DNA of 64,000 nucleotides from Paraburkholderia rhynchosiae (GTDB taxonomy: Bacteria > Pseudomonadota > Gammaproteobacteria > Burkholderiales > Burkholderiaceae), in NCBI RefSeq assembly GCF_002879865.1, contig NZ_PNXY01000014.1:62001-126000 (forward strand), written 5' to 3'. The translations under genes were made by a program, and so were the position numbers. Of the stretch, positions 8,093-17,462 are shown piece after piece. The notes below the pieces were generated by a model. It worked only from the letters and a program-made list of their open reading frames with translations, did no database searches and was not told the DNA's origin. Every line of letters begins with the position of its first letter. Within the stretch, counting starts at the first letter, position 1.

Positions 8093-10498
8093 TCACTTCG
8101 TCGACGACTTCGCCAGTTGCTGCCACGTCTCGATGATCGTGTCGGGGTTCAGCGAGATCGACGCAATGCCTTCGTCCGTCAGCCATTGCGCGAAGTCCGG
8201 ATGATCCGACGGGCCCTGGCCGCAGATACCAACGTACTTGTCCAGGCGCAGGCAGGTTTCGATCGCGCGCTTGAGCATGAACTTGACCGCCGGGTCGCGT
8301 TCGTCGAAATCGACGGCCAGCAGTTCCATGCCGGAGTCGCGGTCGAGGCCGAGCGTGAGTTGCGTCAGGTCGTTCGAGCCAATCGAGAAACCGTCGAAGA
8401 ATTGCAGGAACTCCTCAGCGAGAATCGCGTTCGACGGCACTTCACACATCATAATCAGGCGCAGGCCTTTTTCGCCGCGCTTCAGGCCGAACTTTTCCAG
8501 CAGGCCAACCACGCGCTCCGCCTGCTTCAGCGTGCGCACGAACGGCACCATGATCTCGACGTTGTCGAGGCCCATCTCTTCGCGCACCTTCTTCAGCGCG
8601 ATGCATTCCATCTGGAACGCCTCGGCAAAGTCTTCGGCGATGTAGCGCGATGCGCCGCGGAAACCAAGCATCGGATTTTCTTCGTCCGGCTCGTAACGCG
8701 AACCGCCGATCAGCTTCTTGTACTCGTTCGACTTGAAGTCCGACAGACGCACGATCACGGGCTTCGGATAGAAGGCCGCAGCGATTGTCGCGATACCTTC
8801 GGTCAGCTTGTCGACGTAGAACGCGCGCGGCGACGCGTGACCGCGAGCGACGCTTTCCACGGCCTTCTTCAGATCCTGATCGATGTTCGGATACTCGAGG
8901 ATCGCCTTCGGATGCACGCCGATGTTGTTGTTGATGATGAACTCGAGCCGCGCGAGACCCACACCTGCGTTCGGCAGTTGCGAGAAGTCGAAAGCCAGTT
9001 GCGGGTTGCCGACGTTCATCATGATCTTCACCGGAATCGGCGGCAGTTCGCCGCGCTGCACTTCGGTGATTTCCGTTTCGAGCAGGCCGTCGTAGATCTT
9101 GCCTTCGTCGCCTTCCGCGCACGACACGGTCACGAGCGCGCCCTCCTTCAGCACGTCGGTTGCGTCGCCGCAGCCCACGACTGCCGGCACGCCCAGCTCA
9201 CGCGCGATGATCGCCGCGTGGCAGGTCCGGCCGCCACGGTTCGTGACGATCGCGGACGCGCGCTTCATGACCGGCTCCCAGTTCGGGTCGGTCATGTCGG
9301 CAACCAGCACGTCGCCAGGCTGCACACGGTCCATTTCCGACGGATCGTGGATCACGCGAACCGGACCTGCGCCGATCTTCTGGCCGATTGCGCGGCCCGT
9401 GGCCAGCACGTTCGATTGGCCCTTCAGCTTGAAGCGCTGTTCGGCCTTGCCTGCGGCCTGGCTCTTCACTGTTTCCGGACGTGCCTGCAGAATGAAGATC
9501 TTGCCGTCGCGGCCGTCCTTGCCCCACTCGATGTCCATCGGACGCTCGTAGTGCTTCTCGATGATGACCGCGTATTTCGCGAGCTCGATCACGTCTTCGT
9601 CGGTGATCGAGAAGCGGTTGCGCTGCTCGTGCGACACGTCCACGGTCTTCACGCGGCCTTCTTCGCCGGCCTTCGTGAATTCCATCTTGATCAGCTTGGA
9701 GCCAATCGAACGGCGGATGATCGGATACTTGCCTTGCGCGAGCGTGGTCTTGTAGACGTAGAACTCGTCCGGATTCACTGCGCCTTGCACGACGGTTTCG
9801 CCGAGACCATAGCTCGACGTGATGAAAACAGCATCCTTGAAGCCGGATTCCGTGTCCAGCGTGAACATCACGCCGGCCGCGCCGACGTCGGAGCGCACCA
9901 TGCGCTGCACGCCCGCTGACAACGCGACTTCAGCATGCGTGAAGCCCTTGTGGACGCGATAGGAGATGGCGCGGTCGTTATACAGCGACGCGAACACGTG
10001 CTTCATGCGATCGAGCACGTCCTCGATGCCGACCACGTTCAGGTAGCTTTCCTGCTGACCCGCGAACGATGCGTCCGGCAAGTCTTCCGCCGTTGCCGAC
10101 GAACGAACGGCAAACGACAGCTCTTCAGGCGAGCTGTTTTGCAAGGTGTCGAAGCCTGCGCGGATATCAGCCTCGAGCTGCGGCTGCATCGGCGCGTCGA
10201 CGATCCATTGACGGATCTCCTTGCCCGCTTCGGCGAGCGCCTTCACGTCGTCGACGTCGAGTGTTTCGAGACGTTTGGCGATGCGTTCGGTGAGGTTGTT
10301 GTGATGCAGGAAGTCACGGAAAGCCAGCGCCGTCGTGGCGAAACCGGTCGGCACACGCACGCCGGCTTCGGCGAGCTGACTGATCATCTCGCCTAGCGAC
10401 GCGTTCTTGCCGCCGACAATCTCCACGTCGGTCATCCGCAACTGCTCGAACGGAACTACATACGCCTTATCCTTTGCGACGGTAACTGCGTTAGTCAT
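8093..10498 (-). CDS. ppsA: phosphoenolpyruvate synthase
   Basis: Makes PEP from pyruvate with ATP giving AMP and phosphate, for gluconeogenesis. It is 801 residues from MTNAVTVAKDKAYVVPF. The N-terminal ATP-grasp nucleotide-binding domain includes VGGKNASLGEMI. The phospho-carrier domain has the catalytic His427 in GGRTCHAAIIARELG, and the C-terminal PEP/pyruvate barrel carries NPMLGFRGASRY and ICGQGPSDHPDF. I chose the ATG at 10498 (AGGGGC six to seven bases upstream) over one 39 bases further up. The conserved Thr next to the catalytic His (T-C-H) is the usual target of the PpsR kinase/phosphorylase, encoded by the divergent gene. Confidence 0.97.
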   Translation of the reverse strand: MTNAVTVAKDKAYVVPFEQLRMTDVEIVGGKNASLGEMISQLAEAGVRVPTGFATTALAFRDFLHHNNLTERIAKRLETLDVDDVKALAEAGKEIRQWIVDAPMQPQLEADIRAGFDTLQNSSPEELSFAVRSSATAEDLPDASFAGQQESYLNVVGIEDVLDRMKHVFASLYNDRAISYRVHKGFTHAEVALSAGVQRMVRSDVGAAGVMFTLDTESGFKDAVFITSSYGLGETVVQGAVNPDEFYVYKTTLAQGKYPIIRRSIGSKLIKMEFTKAGEEGRVKTVDVSHEQRNRFSITDEDVIELAKYAVIIEKHYERPMDIEWGKDGRDGKIFILQARPETVKSQAAGKAEQRFKLKGQSNVLATGRAIGQKIGAGPVRVIHDPSEMDRVQPGDVLVADMTDPNWEPVMKRASAIVTNRGGRTCHAAIIARELGVPAVVGCGDATDVLKEGALVTVSCAEGDEGKIYDGLLETEITEVQRGELPPIPVKIMMNVGNPQLAFDFSQLPNAGVGLARLEFIINNNIGVHPKAILEYPNIDQDLKKAVESVARGHASPRAFYVDKLTEGIATIAAAFYPKPVIVRLSDFKSNEYKKLIGGSRYEPDEENPMLGFRGASRYIAEDFAEAFQMECIALKKVREEMGLDNVEIMVPFVRTLKQAERVVGLLEKFGLKRGEKGLRLIMMCEVPSNAILAEEFLQFFDGFSIGSNDLTQLTLGLDRDSGMELLAVDFDERDPAVKFMLKRAIETCLRLDKYVGICGQGPSDHPDFAQWLTDEGIASISLNPDTIIETWQQLAKSSTK

Positions 10499-11028
10499 AC
10501 AAGCCCCTAAGTGTGAAAGAAATTCACGGCTGTGCAAGTGGGCTCGAACGCGAGACGCTCATTGGAAGCGTTTGAACTCGCGTCTTGCACAACCTGTTGG
10601 AGAAGCAATCGCGCGCGGCGCCTAACAGCTTACTAAGCGCGAAGAAGAAGGCGAATGAACGAATTTCGTGTTCGATTCCTCCCGTTCCGCTCAATTTGGC
10701 GGGGATAGCGTCGCGTTGAACGACCGTTCCCAGCGAGTTAGACGCCAATCGCCCGCAATTGCTTATCCAACAGGTTGCCGCTATTCTACCGTGCCGACTC
10801 TCGAAATGTGACCGTCGGACGTGAATTGCGCTTCCAACCGCGCCTGGACCCGCCGAAGGGCTCTCTCGAGGCCTTGAAAGAGTCCCTCGGCCGGCCCGGC
10901 GTAGTTGCGGTGCCCACGGCGCGCTGTGTCGACACCCTCTGCTTCTGCGGCTAGCCACCGCGCAGCGAAGTCAATGCAGCGATGTTCCATTCGAGCGCTT
11001 TTTGCCGCTCACGTTCCCTGCCCCACTG
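10499..11028. other. 530-base divergent intergenic region ppsA / ppsR
   Basis: No credible gene on either strand; the reading frames that cross it have no family features. The ppsA-proximal 100 bases contain a small hairpin (GTGAA/TTCAC at 10513-10527) and a large nested inverted repeat (10532-10590). The rest should hold both promoters, but I cannot point to convincing -35/-10 pairs. Confidence 0.6.
10532..10590 (-). repeat. long nested inverted repeat in the ppsA leader
   Basis: Three nested arm pairs share one centre. GTGCAAG (10532-10538) pairs with CTTGCAC (10584-10590), ACGCGAG (10548-10554) with CTCGCGT (10577-10583), and ACGCT (10555-10559) with AGCGT (10567-10571). The interruptions are 9 bases on one arm and 5 on the other. 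As RNA it would fold into a 19-base-pair bulged hairpin ending about 34 bases before the ppsA start codon. It has no T-run, so it is not a simple terminator. Confidence 0.7.
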
Positions 11029-11844
11029 ATGCCGCCCACCGTATTCATCGTCTCCGACGGTACCGGGATCACTGCCGAAACCTTCGCGCATTCGATCCTC
11101 TCCCAGTTCGACCAGAAATTCCGTCTGGTCCGTGTGCCTTTCGTCGACTCGACAGAGAAGGCCTATGCCACGCTCGAAAAGATCAACGAAGCGATCCAGC
11201 AGGACGGCCGCCGTCCGATCGTGTTCACGACGCTTGTCGATAGCGCGTCGAATCAGATCGTCAAAGGCTCGAACGCGCTCGTGCTGGACATGTTCCAGAC
11301 GTTTGTCGAGCCGCTGGAACAGGAACTGGAACTGAAGTCGAGCCACGCGATGGGGCGTGGCCACCAGAACGCGGACACCGAGGAATACAAGAACCGGATC
11401 GAGGCGATCAACTTCTCGCTCGCGCACGACGACGGCCAGTCGAACCGCAATCTCGCCGATGCCGACGTGATTCTGGTCGGCGTATCGCGCAGCGGCAAGA
11501 CGCCGACGAGCCTCTATCTCGCCATGCAGTACGGCGTGAAAGCAGCCAACTATCCGCTCATTCCGGAAGACTTCGAACGCGGCAAACTGCCTACGCCGCT
11601 ATTGGCGCATCGGCAGAAAATGTTTGGATTGTCGATCGATCCGCAGCGGCTATCGGAGATCCGCAACGAACGCAGGCCAGGCAGCAAATACGCCGCGCCG
11701 GAGAATTGCCGTTACGAGATCAACGAAGCCGAAGCGATGATGCGCCGCGAAGGGGTCAAGTGGCTGTCTTCGACGCATAAGTCGATCGAAGAAATCGCGA
11801 CCACGATCCTGCAGGAAATCAAGCTGGACCGGCCGTCTTATTGA
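11029..11844 (+). CDS. ppsR: PEP synthase regulatory protein (kinase/pyrophosphorylase)
   Basis: DUF299-family bifunctional enzyme that inactivates PEP synthase by ADP-dependent phosphorylation of the Thr beside its catalytic His and reactivates it by Pi-dependent dephosphorylation. It is 271 residues from MPPTVFIVSDGTGITAET, a near-invariant family start, with the P-loop GVSRSGKT at about residues 151-158. An upstream TTG would add nine residues not found in the family. Divergent pairing with ppsA is the standard arrangement and fixes the target as PpsA rather than pyruvate phosphate dikinase. Confidence 0.97.
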   Translation: MPPTVFIVSDGTGITAETFAHSILSQFDQKFRLVRVPFVDSTEKAYATLEKINEAIQQDGRRPIVFTTLVDSASNQIVKGSNALVLDMFQTFVEPLEQELELKSSHAMGRGHQNADTEEYKNRIEAINFSLAHDDGQSNRNLADADVILVGVSRSGKTPTSLYLAMQYGVKAANYPLIPEDFERGKLPTPLLAHRQKMFGLSIDPQRLSEIRNERRPGSKYAAPENCRYEINEAEAMMRREGVKWLSSTHKSIEEIATTILQEIKLDRPSY

Positions 11845-11889
11845 GCGGAAAAACGTGCGCGCCGCAGCCAATGTCGCGGCCCGGCTTCA

Positions 11890-12675
11890 TCACTTAAGCA
11901 CGCGCTGCTGCCTGCATTGCTCGAACACGCAGACGGCCGCGGCGGCGGCGACATTGAGCGACTCCATGCCGCCCGGCTGGGGAATCGTCACTCGCAATGA
12001 GACGGCGTCGCGCCAGATTTGCGACACACCCGCCCCTTCATTGCCGAACACCCACGCAAGCGGACCGCTCAGGTCGCAATCGTAAATCGCCTCGGCGCCG
12101 TGCGAGTCTGTAATCACGACAGGCACCGCAAGGCGTTCGATCAACGTCTGCGCTTCGACGTCTTCATGAATCTGCAGCAGGAAGTGCGCGCCCATGCCGG
12201 AGCGCAGCACCTTCGATGACCACGCGTACGCCGTGCCCGCTGCGCAAAACACCTGCTGAATGCCGGCCGCAGCCGCGCTGCGCAGAATCGAGCCGACGTT
12301 GCCTGCGTCCTGCACACCGTCGAGCACGAGGCACGTTTGCGCGACGGTCTCCGGCAGTGGCGTATCGAGCTTTTCCACGAGCAACAGAATCCCGACACCG
12401 TGCACGACATTCGACAACTGCCCGAACAACGCATCCGGCAGCGTGACGACGCGATGATCCTCGATGCGCGAAACGATCGCCTGAGCTTCGTCGTGACGAA
12501 GCGCGCCGTCGGTGACGATGCACATTTCCGGCTGTCCCGCCACGTCGAGATAGGCGCTCGCGAGATGAAACCCTTCGAGCAGCGCATGGCCGCTGCGGCG
12601 CTGTTGATGCGTCGAGCCGGCGAGAGCCTTCAGGCGTTTATAGAGCGGATTGTCCCGCGAGGTGATGGCTTTCAC
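11890..12675 (-). CDS. TrmH/SpoU family RNA 2'-O-methyltransferase
   Basis: 261 residues. The N-terminal substrate-binding domain begins ITSRDNPLYKRLKAL. The C-terminal SPOUT catalytic domain carries the three family motifs: NVGSILRSAAAAG (motif 1), VFGNEGAG (motif 2) and IPQPGGMESLNVAAA (motif 3). It uses S-adenosylmethionine to methylate ribose in rRNA or tRNA. The layout resembles 23S rRNA methyltransferases such as RlmB or TsnR-like proteins, but the target base cannot be assigned. It is the last gene of the long minus-strand cluster, 113 bases after rnhB, and is convergent with ppsR. Confidence 0.88.
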   Translation of the reverse strand: MKAITSRDNPLYKRLKALAGSTHQQRRSGHALLEGFHLASAYLDVAGQPEMCIVTDGALRHDEAQAIVSRIEDHRVVTLPDALFGQLSNVVHGVGILLLVEKLDTPLPETVAQTCLVLDGVQDAGNVGSILRSAAAAGIQQVFCAAGTAYAWSSKVLRSGMGAHFLLQIHEDVEAQTLIERLAVPVVITDSHGAEAIYDCDLSGPLAWVFGNEGAGVSQIWRDAVSLRVTIPQPGGMESLNVAAAAAVCVFEQCRQQRVLK

Positions 12676-12788
12676 AGGCAGCGAAGACGGTGAGGAGTGA
12701 GGAAAAGGTTGGCGGGCGTAGCGTTATGCTTCGGGCGATCACGCACGATACGGCAGCGACGCTGCCGCTTGCCCCTCATGCGCAACGC

Positions 12789-13550
12789 TCACGCGCCGAG
12801 CTGTTCGCCGAAGGCGTCGTCGTCGAGCATGCCGTCGCCAAGCGTCTCGGGCACGACGATGACCTCGCCCGCCGGCAGAGGCACACCCGTGCCGAATCGC
12901 AGATGCGCCTCGCGCACGGGCGCAAACGAGCGCCGATGATGCTCGCAAGGTCCATGCTCCCACAGCGCCGCGAGATGCTGTGGCGTGCCATAGCCGGCAT
13001 GCGCGTTGAAGCCGTAAGCGGGGAACGTCTGATGCAGTTCGAGCAGCATCCTGTCACGCGTGACTTTGGCGAGAATCGACGCCGCCGAAATGCATTTCAC
13101 CAGCGCATCGCCGCCAATCACCGCTTCGCTGCGAACGCTCAGCGTGGGGCAGCGATTGCCGTCGACCTTCACCAGCGTAGGCGTGACGGACAAACCCTCC
13201 ACCGCGCGCTTCATCGCGAGCATGGTTGCATGAAGGATGTTGAGCGAATCGATTTCTTCGACCGTTGCCGAAGCGACGCAGTACGCCAGCGCGCGGTCGA
13301 CGATCTTGTCGTACAGCTCGTCGCGCTTTTTCGCGCTCAGCGCTTTGGAGTCGTCGAGGCCGCGAATCATCGGCTTCGACGGATCGAAAATCACCGCTGC
13401 GGCCACGACTGGACCGGCCAGCGGCCCGCGCCCTGCTTCATCCACGCCGCAGATAATGTCGTCCGGCGTCTCGAAGTTCAGGCCGACTTGCCGCGCGGCC
13501 GCGCCGGCAACGGCAACGGTCTTGCGGCGCGGTGCGCGTGCCTCGGTCAC
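12789..13550 (-). CDS. rnhB: ribonuclease HII
   Basis: Cleaves the RNA strand of RNA-DNA hybrids and at misincorporated ribonucleotides. It is 253 residues. The catalytic Asp-Glu pair lies in GVDEAGRGPLAGPV, with the DSKALSAKKRDELY motif and the downstream acidic residues of the type 2 RNase H fold. The N-terminal about 30 residues, basic and Ala-rich, precede the domain. The ATG overlaps the lpxB stop by four bases (ATGA), so it is translationally coupled to lpxB. The lpxA-lpxB-rnhB order is conserved in proteobacteria. Confidence 0.97.
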   Translation of the reverse strand: MTEARAPRRKTVAVAGAAARQVGLNFETPDDIICGVDEAGRGPLAGPVVAAAVIFDPSKPMIRGLDDSKALSAKKRDELYDKIVDRALAYCVASATVEEIDSLNILHATMLAMKRAVEGLSVTPTLVKVDGNRCPTLSVRSEAVIGGDALVKCISAASILAKVTRDRMLLELHQTFPAYGFNAHAGYGTPQHLAALWEHGPCEHHRRSFAPVREAHLRFGTGVPLPAGEVIVVPETLGDGMLDDDAFGEQLGA

Positions 13551-14716
13551 GGCCGCGCCTTCCGCTTTTCGACGACGTTCGCGACGACCTCGGCCGCACG
13601 CTGCGCGGTGTTCTGCTTCAGCACGTGATGCATCTCCGTGAAGATTTCCGTCAGCGTGCGCCGGTTCGCTTCATCGCGCAACTGTTTCAGCGTGGCTTCG
13701 GCCAGCGCTTGGGGTGTCGCGAAATGCTGGAGGATTTCCGGCACAACGAAGCGTCCAGCCAGGATGTTCGGCAAACCGACATACGGCAGATAGCCCTGCC
13801 GGCGCATGATCTGCCCGGTCAGCCAGGGCACCTTGTACGAGATGACCATTGGCTTTTTCAGCAGCGCCGCTTCGAGCGTGACGGTGCCGCTTTTCACGAG
13901 GATCGCGTCGGCGGCGGTCATGGCGAGTTGCGACTGACCGTCCGTAATGGTGAGCGCCAAGCCGGGGTGCGAGTCGACCAGCGGGCGCAGCATTTCGCGC
14001 AACGCCGGCGTGGCCGCCGGCATCACGAAGCGAAGACCGGGCTCCTGGTGCTGCATCATTTCCATCGCGGCGAAGAACGTCGGCCCGATCAGGTCGATCT
14101 CCGAGCGGCGGCTGCCAGGCAGCACCGCGATGACAGGCCCGCTTTCCGCGAGACCGAGCGCCCGGCGCGCGCCGAGCGTGTCCGGCTCGAGCGGAATCTC
14201 GTCAGCGAGCGGATGACCCACGTACGATGCAGCGACGCCCGCCTTTTCCAACAGCGCGGTTTCGAACGGGAATACACACAGCATATGGTCGACCGCTTTG
14301 GCGATCTTCTTGATGCGCCCGCCGCGCCACGCCCAGATGGACGGACAAACGAAGTGAACCGTCGGAATGCCCGCCTCACGCAACGGATGCTCGAGCCCGA
14401 AATTGAAATCGGGCGCGTCCACGCCGACGAACACCGCGGGCGGCTCAGCCAGCAGTTGGCGCTTCAGATCGTTGCGAATGCGGAGGATCTCGGGAATGTG
14501 CCGCAGCGCTTCGACATAGCCGCGCACCGACAGCTTTTCCATCGGCCAATGCGCGTCGAAACCCGTGGCGATCATGCGCGGGCCGCCGATCCCGTAGAAG
14601 TGCGTGGCGGCAGGCAGGCGGCTCGCGAGACCGCCCAACAGCGACGACGCCAGCAGGTCGCCGGACGGCTCGCCGGCCACCATCGCGATGCGCAGCGGAC
14701 TGGGTTGCAATGCCAT
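13547..14716 (-). CDS. lpxB: lipid-A-disaccharide synthase
   Basis: Condenses UDP-2,3-diacylglucosamine with lipid X to form the lipid A disaccharide, as a peripheral inner-membrane GT-B glycosyltransferase (family GT19). It is 389 residues, with the N-terminal MVAGEPSGDLLASSLL motif, GVDAPDFN, and the C-terminal nucleotide-binding half including LPGSRRSEI. The start is 3 bases downstream of the lpxA stop and the end overlaps the rnhB start. A seven-residue hydrophilic lead precedes the conserved LRIAMVAGE. Confidence 0.98.
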   Translation of the reverse strand: MALQPSPLRIAMVAGEPSGDLLASSLLGGLASRLPAATHFYGIGGPRMIATGFDAHWPMEKLSVRGYVEALRHIPEILRIRNDLKRQLLAEPPAVFVGVDAPDFNFGLEHPLREAGIPTVHFVCPSIWAWRGGRIKKIAKAVDHMLCVFPFETALLEKAGVAASYVGHPLADEIPLEPDTLGARRALGLAESGPVIAVLPGSRRSEIDLIGPTFFAAMEMMQHQEPGLRFVMPAATPALREMLRPLVDSHPGLALTITDGQSQLAMTAADAILVKSGTVTLEAALLKKPMVISYKVPWLTGQIMRRQGYLPYVGLPNILAGRFVVPEILQHFATPQALAEATLKQLRDEANRRTLTEIFTEMHHVLKQNTAQRAAEVVANVVEKRKARP

Positions 14717-14719
14717 CGC

Positions 14720-15508
14720 TTAGCGGATGATGCCGCGTTGCGACGCTTCGACAAACGCAAGCAGCGTTTGCACCGGTTCATCGCCATCGCCGCCGGCGGA
14801 CGCCAGCTCACGCAATTGCACTTTCGCTTCTTCGAGCGACAGGCTGTTCTTGTACAGCAGACGGTAAGCGGAGCGCAGCGCCGAAATAGCGTCCGGCGAG
14901 AAGCCGCGGCGGCGCAGACCTTCGACGTTGATGCCGTGCGGCTCGGCCTTGTTGCCCGCTGCGATCACGAACGGCGGGATGTCCTGAACGAGCGCCGAAG
15001 CGCCTCCCAGCATCGAATGCGCGCCGATGCGCACGAACTGGTGCACGCCCGACATGCCGCCCACGATCGCATAGTCGCCGATCGTAACGTGGCCGGCCAT
15101 CTGCGCATTGCTAGACAGAATGACGTTGTTGCCGACGTGGCAGTCGTGCCCGATGTGCACGTACGCCATGATCCAGTTGTCGTCGCCGAGCGTGGTCACG
15201 CCCGCGTCCTGCACCGTCCCGGTGTGGATCGTGGTGAACTCACGGATCATGTTGCGGTTGCCGATCTCGAGCCGGGTCGGCTCGTCTTTGTACTTCATGT
15301 CCTGCGGACGGCCGCCGACCGATGCGTAGTGGCCGATCCGGTTGTCTTCACCGAGCGTGGTGTGGCCTTCGATCACGCTGTGCGAACCGACCGTGGTCCG
15401 CGCGCCGATCGTGACATGCGCGCCGATCACCGCATACGGTCCGATTTCGACGGATTCGTCGAGTTGTGCGCCCGGTTCGACGATCGCAGTGGGATGAATC
15501 CTGCTCAT
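14720..15508 (-). CDS. lpxA: UDP-N-acetylglucosamine acyltransferase
   Basis: First step of lipid A synthesis: moves R-3-hydroxyacyl from ACP to the 3-OH of UDP-GlcNAc. It is 262 residues, the E. coli length, starting MSRIHPTAIVEPGAQLDE. The left-handed beta-helix of hexapeptide repeats covers about residues 1-185, with the catalytic-His region in MAGHVTIGDYAIVGG, then an alpha-helical C-terminus. I set the start at 15508; a longer frame upstream has no family support and enters the gap to fabZ. It lies 92 bases after fabZ. Confidence 0.98.
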   Translation of the reverse strand: MSRIHPTAIVEPGAQLDESVEIGPYAVIGAHVTIGARTTVGSHSVIEGHTTLGEDNRIGHYASVGGRPQDMKYKDEPTRLEIGNRNMIREFTTIHTGTVQDAGVTTLGDDNWIMAYVHIGHDCHVGNNVILSSNAQMAGHVTIGDYAIVGGMSGVHQFVRIGAHSMLGGASALVQDIPPFVIAAGNKAEPHGINVEGLRRRGFSPDAISALRSAYRLLYKNSLSLEEAKVQLRELASAGGDGDEPVQTLLAFVEASQRGIIR

Positions 15509-15600
15509 GCGTCCTCGCTTCTGATTCTGTTGCGTTGTCTGGATGGGCTGGGTCGAGCCGGCTGCGCTTCTCAGGAGGCGCCGGCTGCCCGAACCTCGAC

Positions 15601-16065
15601 TCAGGCGTCTTTGTCCGTGTGCCGCACGGCGCACATCAGGTCGGCTTCCGCCGCCACCGCGCCATCCACCTCGGCTCGTGCCTTGAACTTCCAGATGCCG
15701 CGCATATGCCGCTCGAACGTGCAGTTCAGAATGAGCTGATCGCCCGGCTCCACGACGCGCTTGAAGCGCGCATTGTCGATACCGACAAACAGGTACAGTG
15801 TGTTCGACGGATCGCTCGGCTCTTCCGAGAACGTCAGCAGCGCCGCCGTTTGCGCGAGCGCTTCGAGGATCAGCACGCCTGGCATGACCGGACGCGTCGG
15901 GAAATGCCCCTGGAAATACGGCTCATTGATCGACACGTTCTTCAACGCTTTGATGCTCTTGTGCGGCTCAAGTTCGAGCACCCGGTCGACCAGCAAGATC
16001 GGGTAACGATGTGGCAGCAGCGTGAGAATCTTATGGATGTCGAGATTGATTTTTTCGGTGCTCAT
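15601..16065 (-). CDS. fabZ: 3-hydroxyacyl-[ACP] dehydratase FabZ
   Basis: Dehydrates 3-hydroxyacyl-ACP in fatty-acid elongation and competes with LpxA and LpxD for the hydroxyacyl-ACP pool. It is 154 residues from MSTEKINLDIHKILTLLPHR, a single hot-dog fold. The catalytic His is in GHFPTRPVMPG and the Glu in LILEALAQ. I chose the ATG at 16065 over an upstream in-frame start that adds 36 low-complexity residues. Its place between lpxD and lpxA is the standard proteobacterial order. Confidence 0.97.
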   Translation of the reverse strand: MSTEKINLDIHKILTLLPHRYPILLVDRVLELEPHKSIKALKNVSINEPYFQGHFPTRPVMPGVLILEALAQTAALLTFSEEPSDPSNTLYLFVGIDNARFKRVVEPGDQLILNCTFERHMRGIWKFKARAEVDGAVAAEADLMCAVRHTDKDA

Positions 16066-16250
16066 GGTGTTTCTGCTCACGCATTGACTGCGCGGTGATG
16101 ACTGCGGATGCTGGTGCAGGTGGGTTGGTAACGCGTGCCGCCGGCGCTCGCCGCGAACCGGCGGCCGTGCCACCCGGTCACGGCAACCGACTTCGCTGCC
16201 TGATATTCGCCCGCTATTTTACGCGGTGTCGGCGAGGCTGCCCTGATATC

Positions 16251-17363
16251 TCAGGTTTTGTCGCTCTGTGAATTACCCGACACGCCGGATGCCGCATTCG
16301 ACGGCTTGTCCGCTGCGGCGTTCTCCAGCGCCTTGATACGGTCGCGGAGCTTGTCGATATTGCGCAGCAAAGCCGCACTTTTGTTCCAGTCCGCGTGATT
16401 CACGGCCGGGAACGCGCTCGTGTACATGCCGGGTTTCAGCAGCGACTTCGATACACCCGACTTCGCGGTGACGATCACATAATCGGCCAGCGTCACGTGC
16501 CCGGCAATGCCGACCGCGCCACCGATCATGCAATGACGCCCAATCGTCGTGCTGCCCGCAATGCCCGCGCAACCGGCGATCACCGTATAGGCGCCGACCT
16601 TGCAGTTGTGGCCGATCTGCACGAGGTTGTCGATCTTCACGCACTCTTCGATGATCGTGTCGGCCATCGCGCCACGGTCGATCGTGGTGTTTGCGCCGAT
16701 TTCGACGTCTGCCGCAATCGACACGCCACCCACTTGCGGAATCTTCACCCAGCTACCCGTGCGCGCTTCACCTTCGCCGACGAAATCCGGCGCGAATCCG
16801 AACCCGTCTGAGCCGATCACGGCGCCCGCGTGCACGATCACGCGCTCAGCGAGCTTGCAGCCGTGGTACACGGCCACATTCGGATAAAGATGCGAACCCG
16901 CGCCGATGCGCGTGCCACGGCCGATCACGACATTCGCGTCGAGCCGCACATTTTCCCCGATGACCGCACCGGCTTCCACCGTGACGTGCGGCCCGATTAC
17001 CGCGCTCGCGGCAATCTGCGCGGACGGGTCGATCGTCGCGCTCGGATGAATACCGGGGGTGACTTCGGGAGCGGCCAGATCGATGAAGGTTTGCGCGACG
17101 CGCGCGAAGTAAGCATACGGATTCGGCGTGACGATGAAGTTACGCGCGCTGCGAGATGCAAGCTTGGCGAGGTCATCGGCATTGATCAGGACGGCGCCGG
17201 CACGGGTCGTGTCCACTTGCGACAGGTACTTCGGATTGGCGAGGAACGCCAACTGGTCCGGGCCTGCCTGGTCGAGCGGCGCAAGACTGCCGACGCGCTG
17301 CGAACCGTCTCCGACTACTTCACCGCCGAACCGTTGGACGATGTCCTCGAGCGTAAATGCCAT
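16251..17363 (-). CDS. lpxD: UDP-3-O-(3-hydroxyacyl)glucosamine N-acyltransferase
   Basis: Third step of lipid A synthesis, adding the N-linked hydroxyacyl chain. It is 370 residues. The N-terminal uridine-binding domain begins MAFTLEDIVQRFGGEVVGDG. The long hexapeptide-repeat beta-helix spans about 100-320 and includes IGHNCKVGAYTVIAG around the catalytic His. The C-terminal helix ends in a Ser/Asn/Ala-rich about 25-residue tail that is longer than in E. coli (341 residues). It follows skp by 99 bases. Confidence 0.97.
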   Translation of the reverse strand: MAFTLEDIVQRFGGEVVGDGSQRVGSLAPLDQAGPDQLAFLANPKYLSQVDTTRAGAVLINADDLAKLASRSARNFIVTPNPYAYFARVAQTFIDLAAPEVTPGIHPSATIDPSAQIAASAVIGPHVTVEAGAVIGENVRLDANVVIGRGTRIGAGSHLYPNVAVYHGCKLAERVIVHAGAVIGSDGFGFAPDFVGEGEARTGSWVKIPQVGGVSIAADVEIGANTTIDRGAMADTIIEECVKIDNLVQIGHNCKVGAYTVIAGCAGIAGSTTIGRHCMIGGAVGIAGHVTLADYVIVTAKSGVSKSLLKPGMYTSAFPAVNHADWNKSAALLRNIDKLRDRIKALENAAADKPSNAASGVSGNSQSDKT

Positions 17364-17462
17364 GCCTATCCTGTCTCCTGCTGTTCAGTCCAACTTGTAC
17401 CGCTGATATCAGCCGCGCCCGAGGCCGTTTTTCCATCCGGCCTCAACGGCCGGCTGCAGCGT

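Noticed and set aside
8063..9919. 618-codon plus-strand frame opposite ppsA
   Set aside because: Shadow frame; ppsA catalytic motifs are intact on the minus strand.
10524..10958. 144-codon minus-strand frame in the ppsA/ppsR gap
   Set aside because: Arg/Ser-rich with no Shine-Dalgarno sequence or recognisable feature, and it includes the inverted repeat of the ppsA leader.
13532..15739. 735-codon plus-strand frame opposite lpxB and lpxA
   Set aside because: Arg/His-rich shadow crossing two confident genes.
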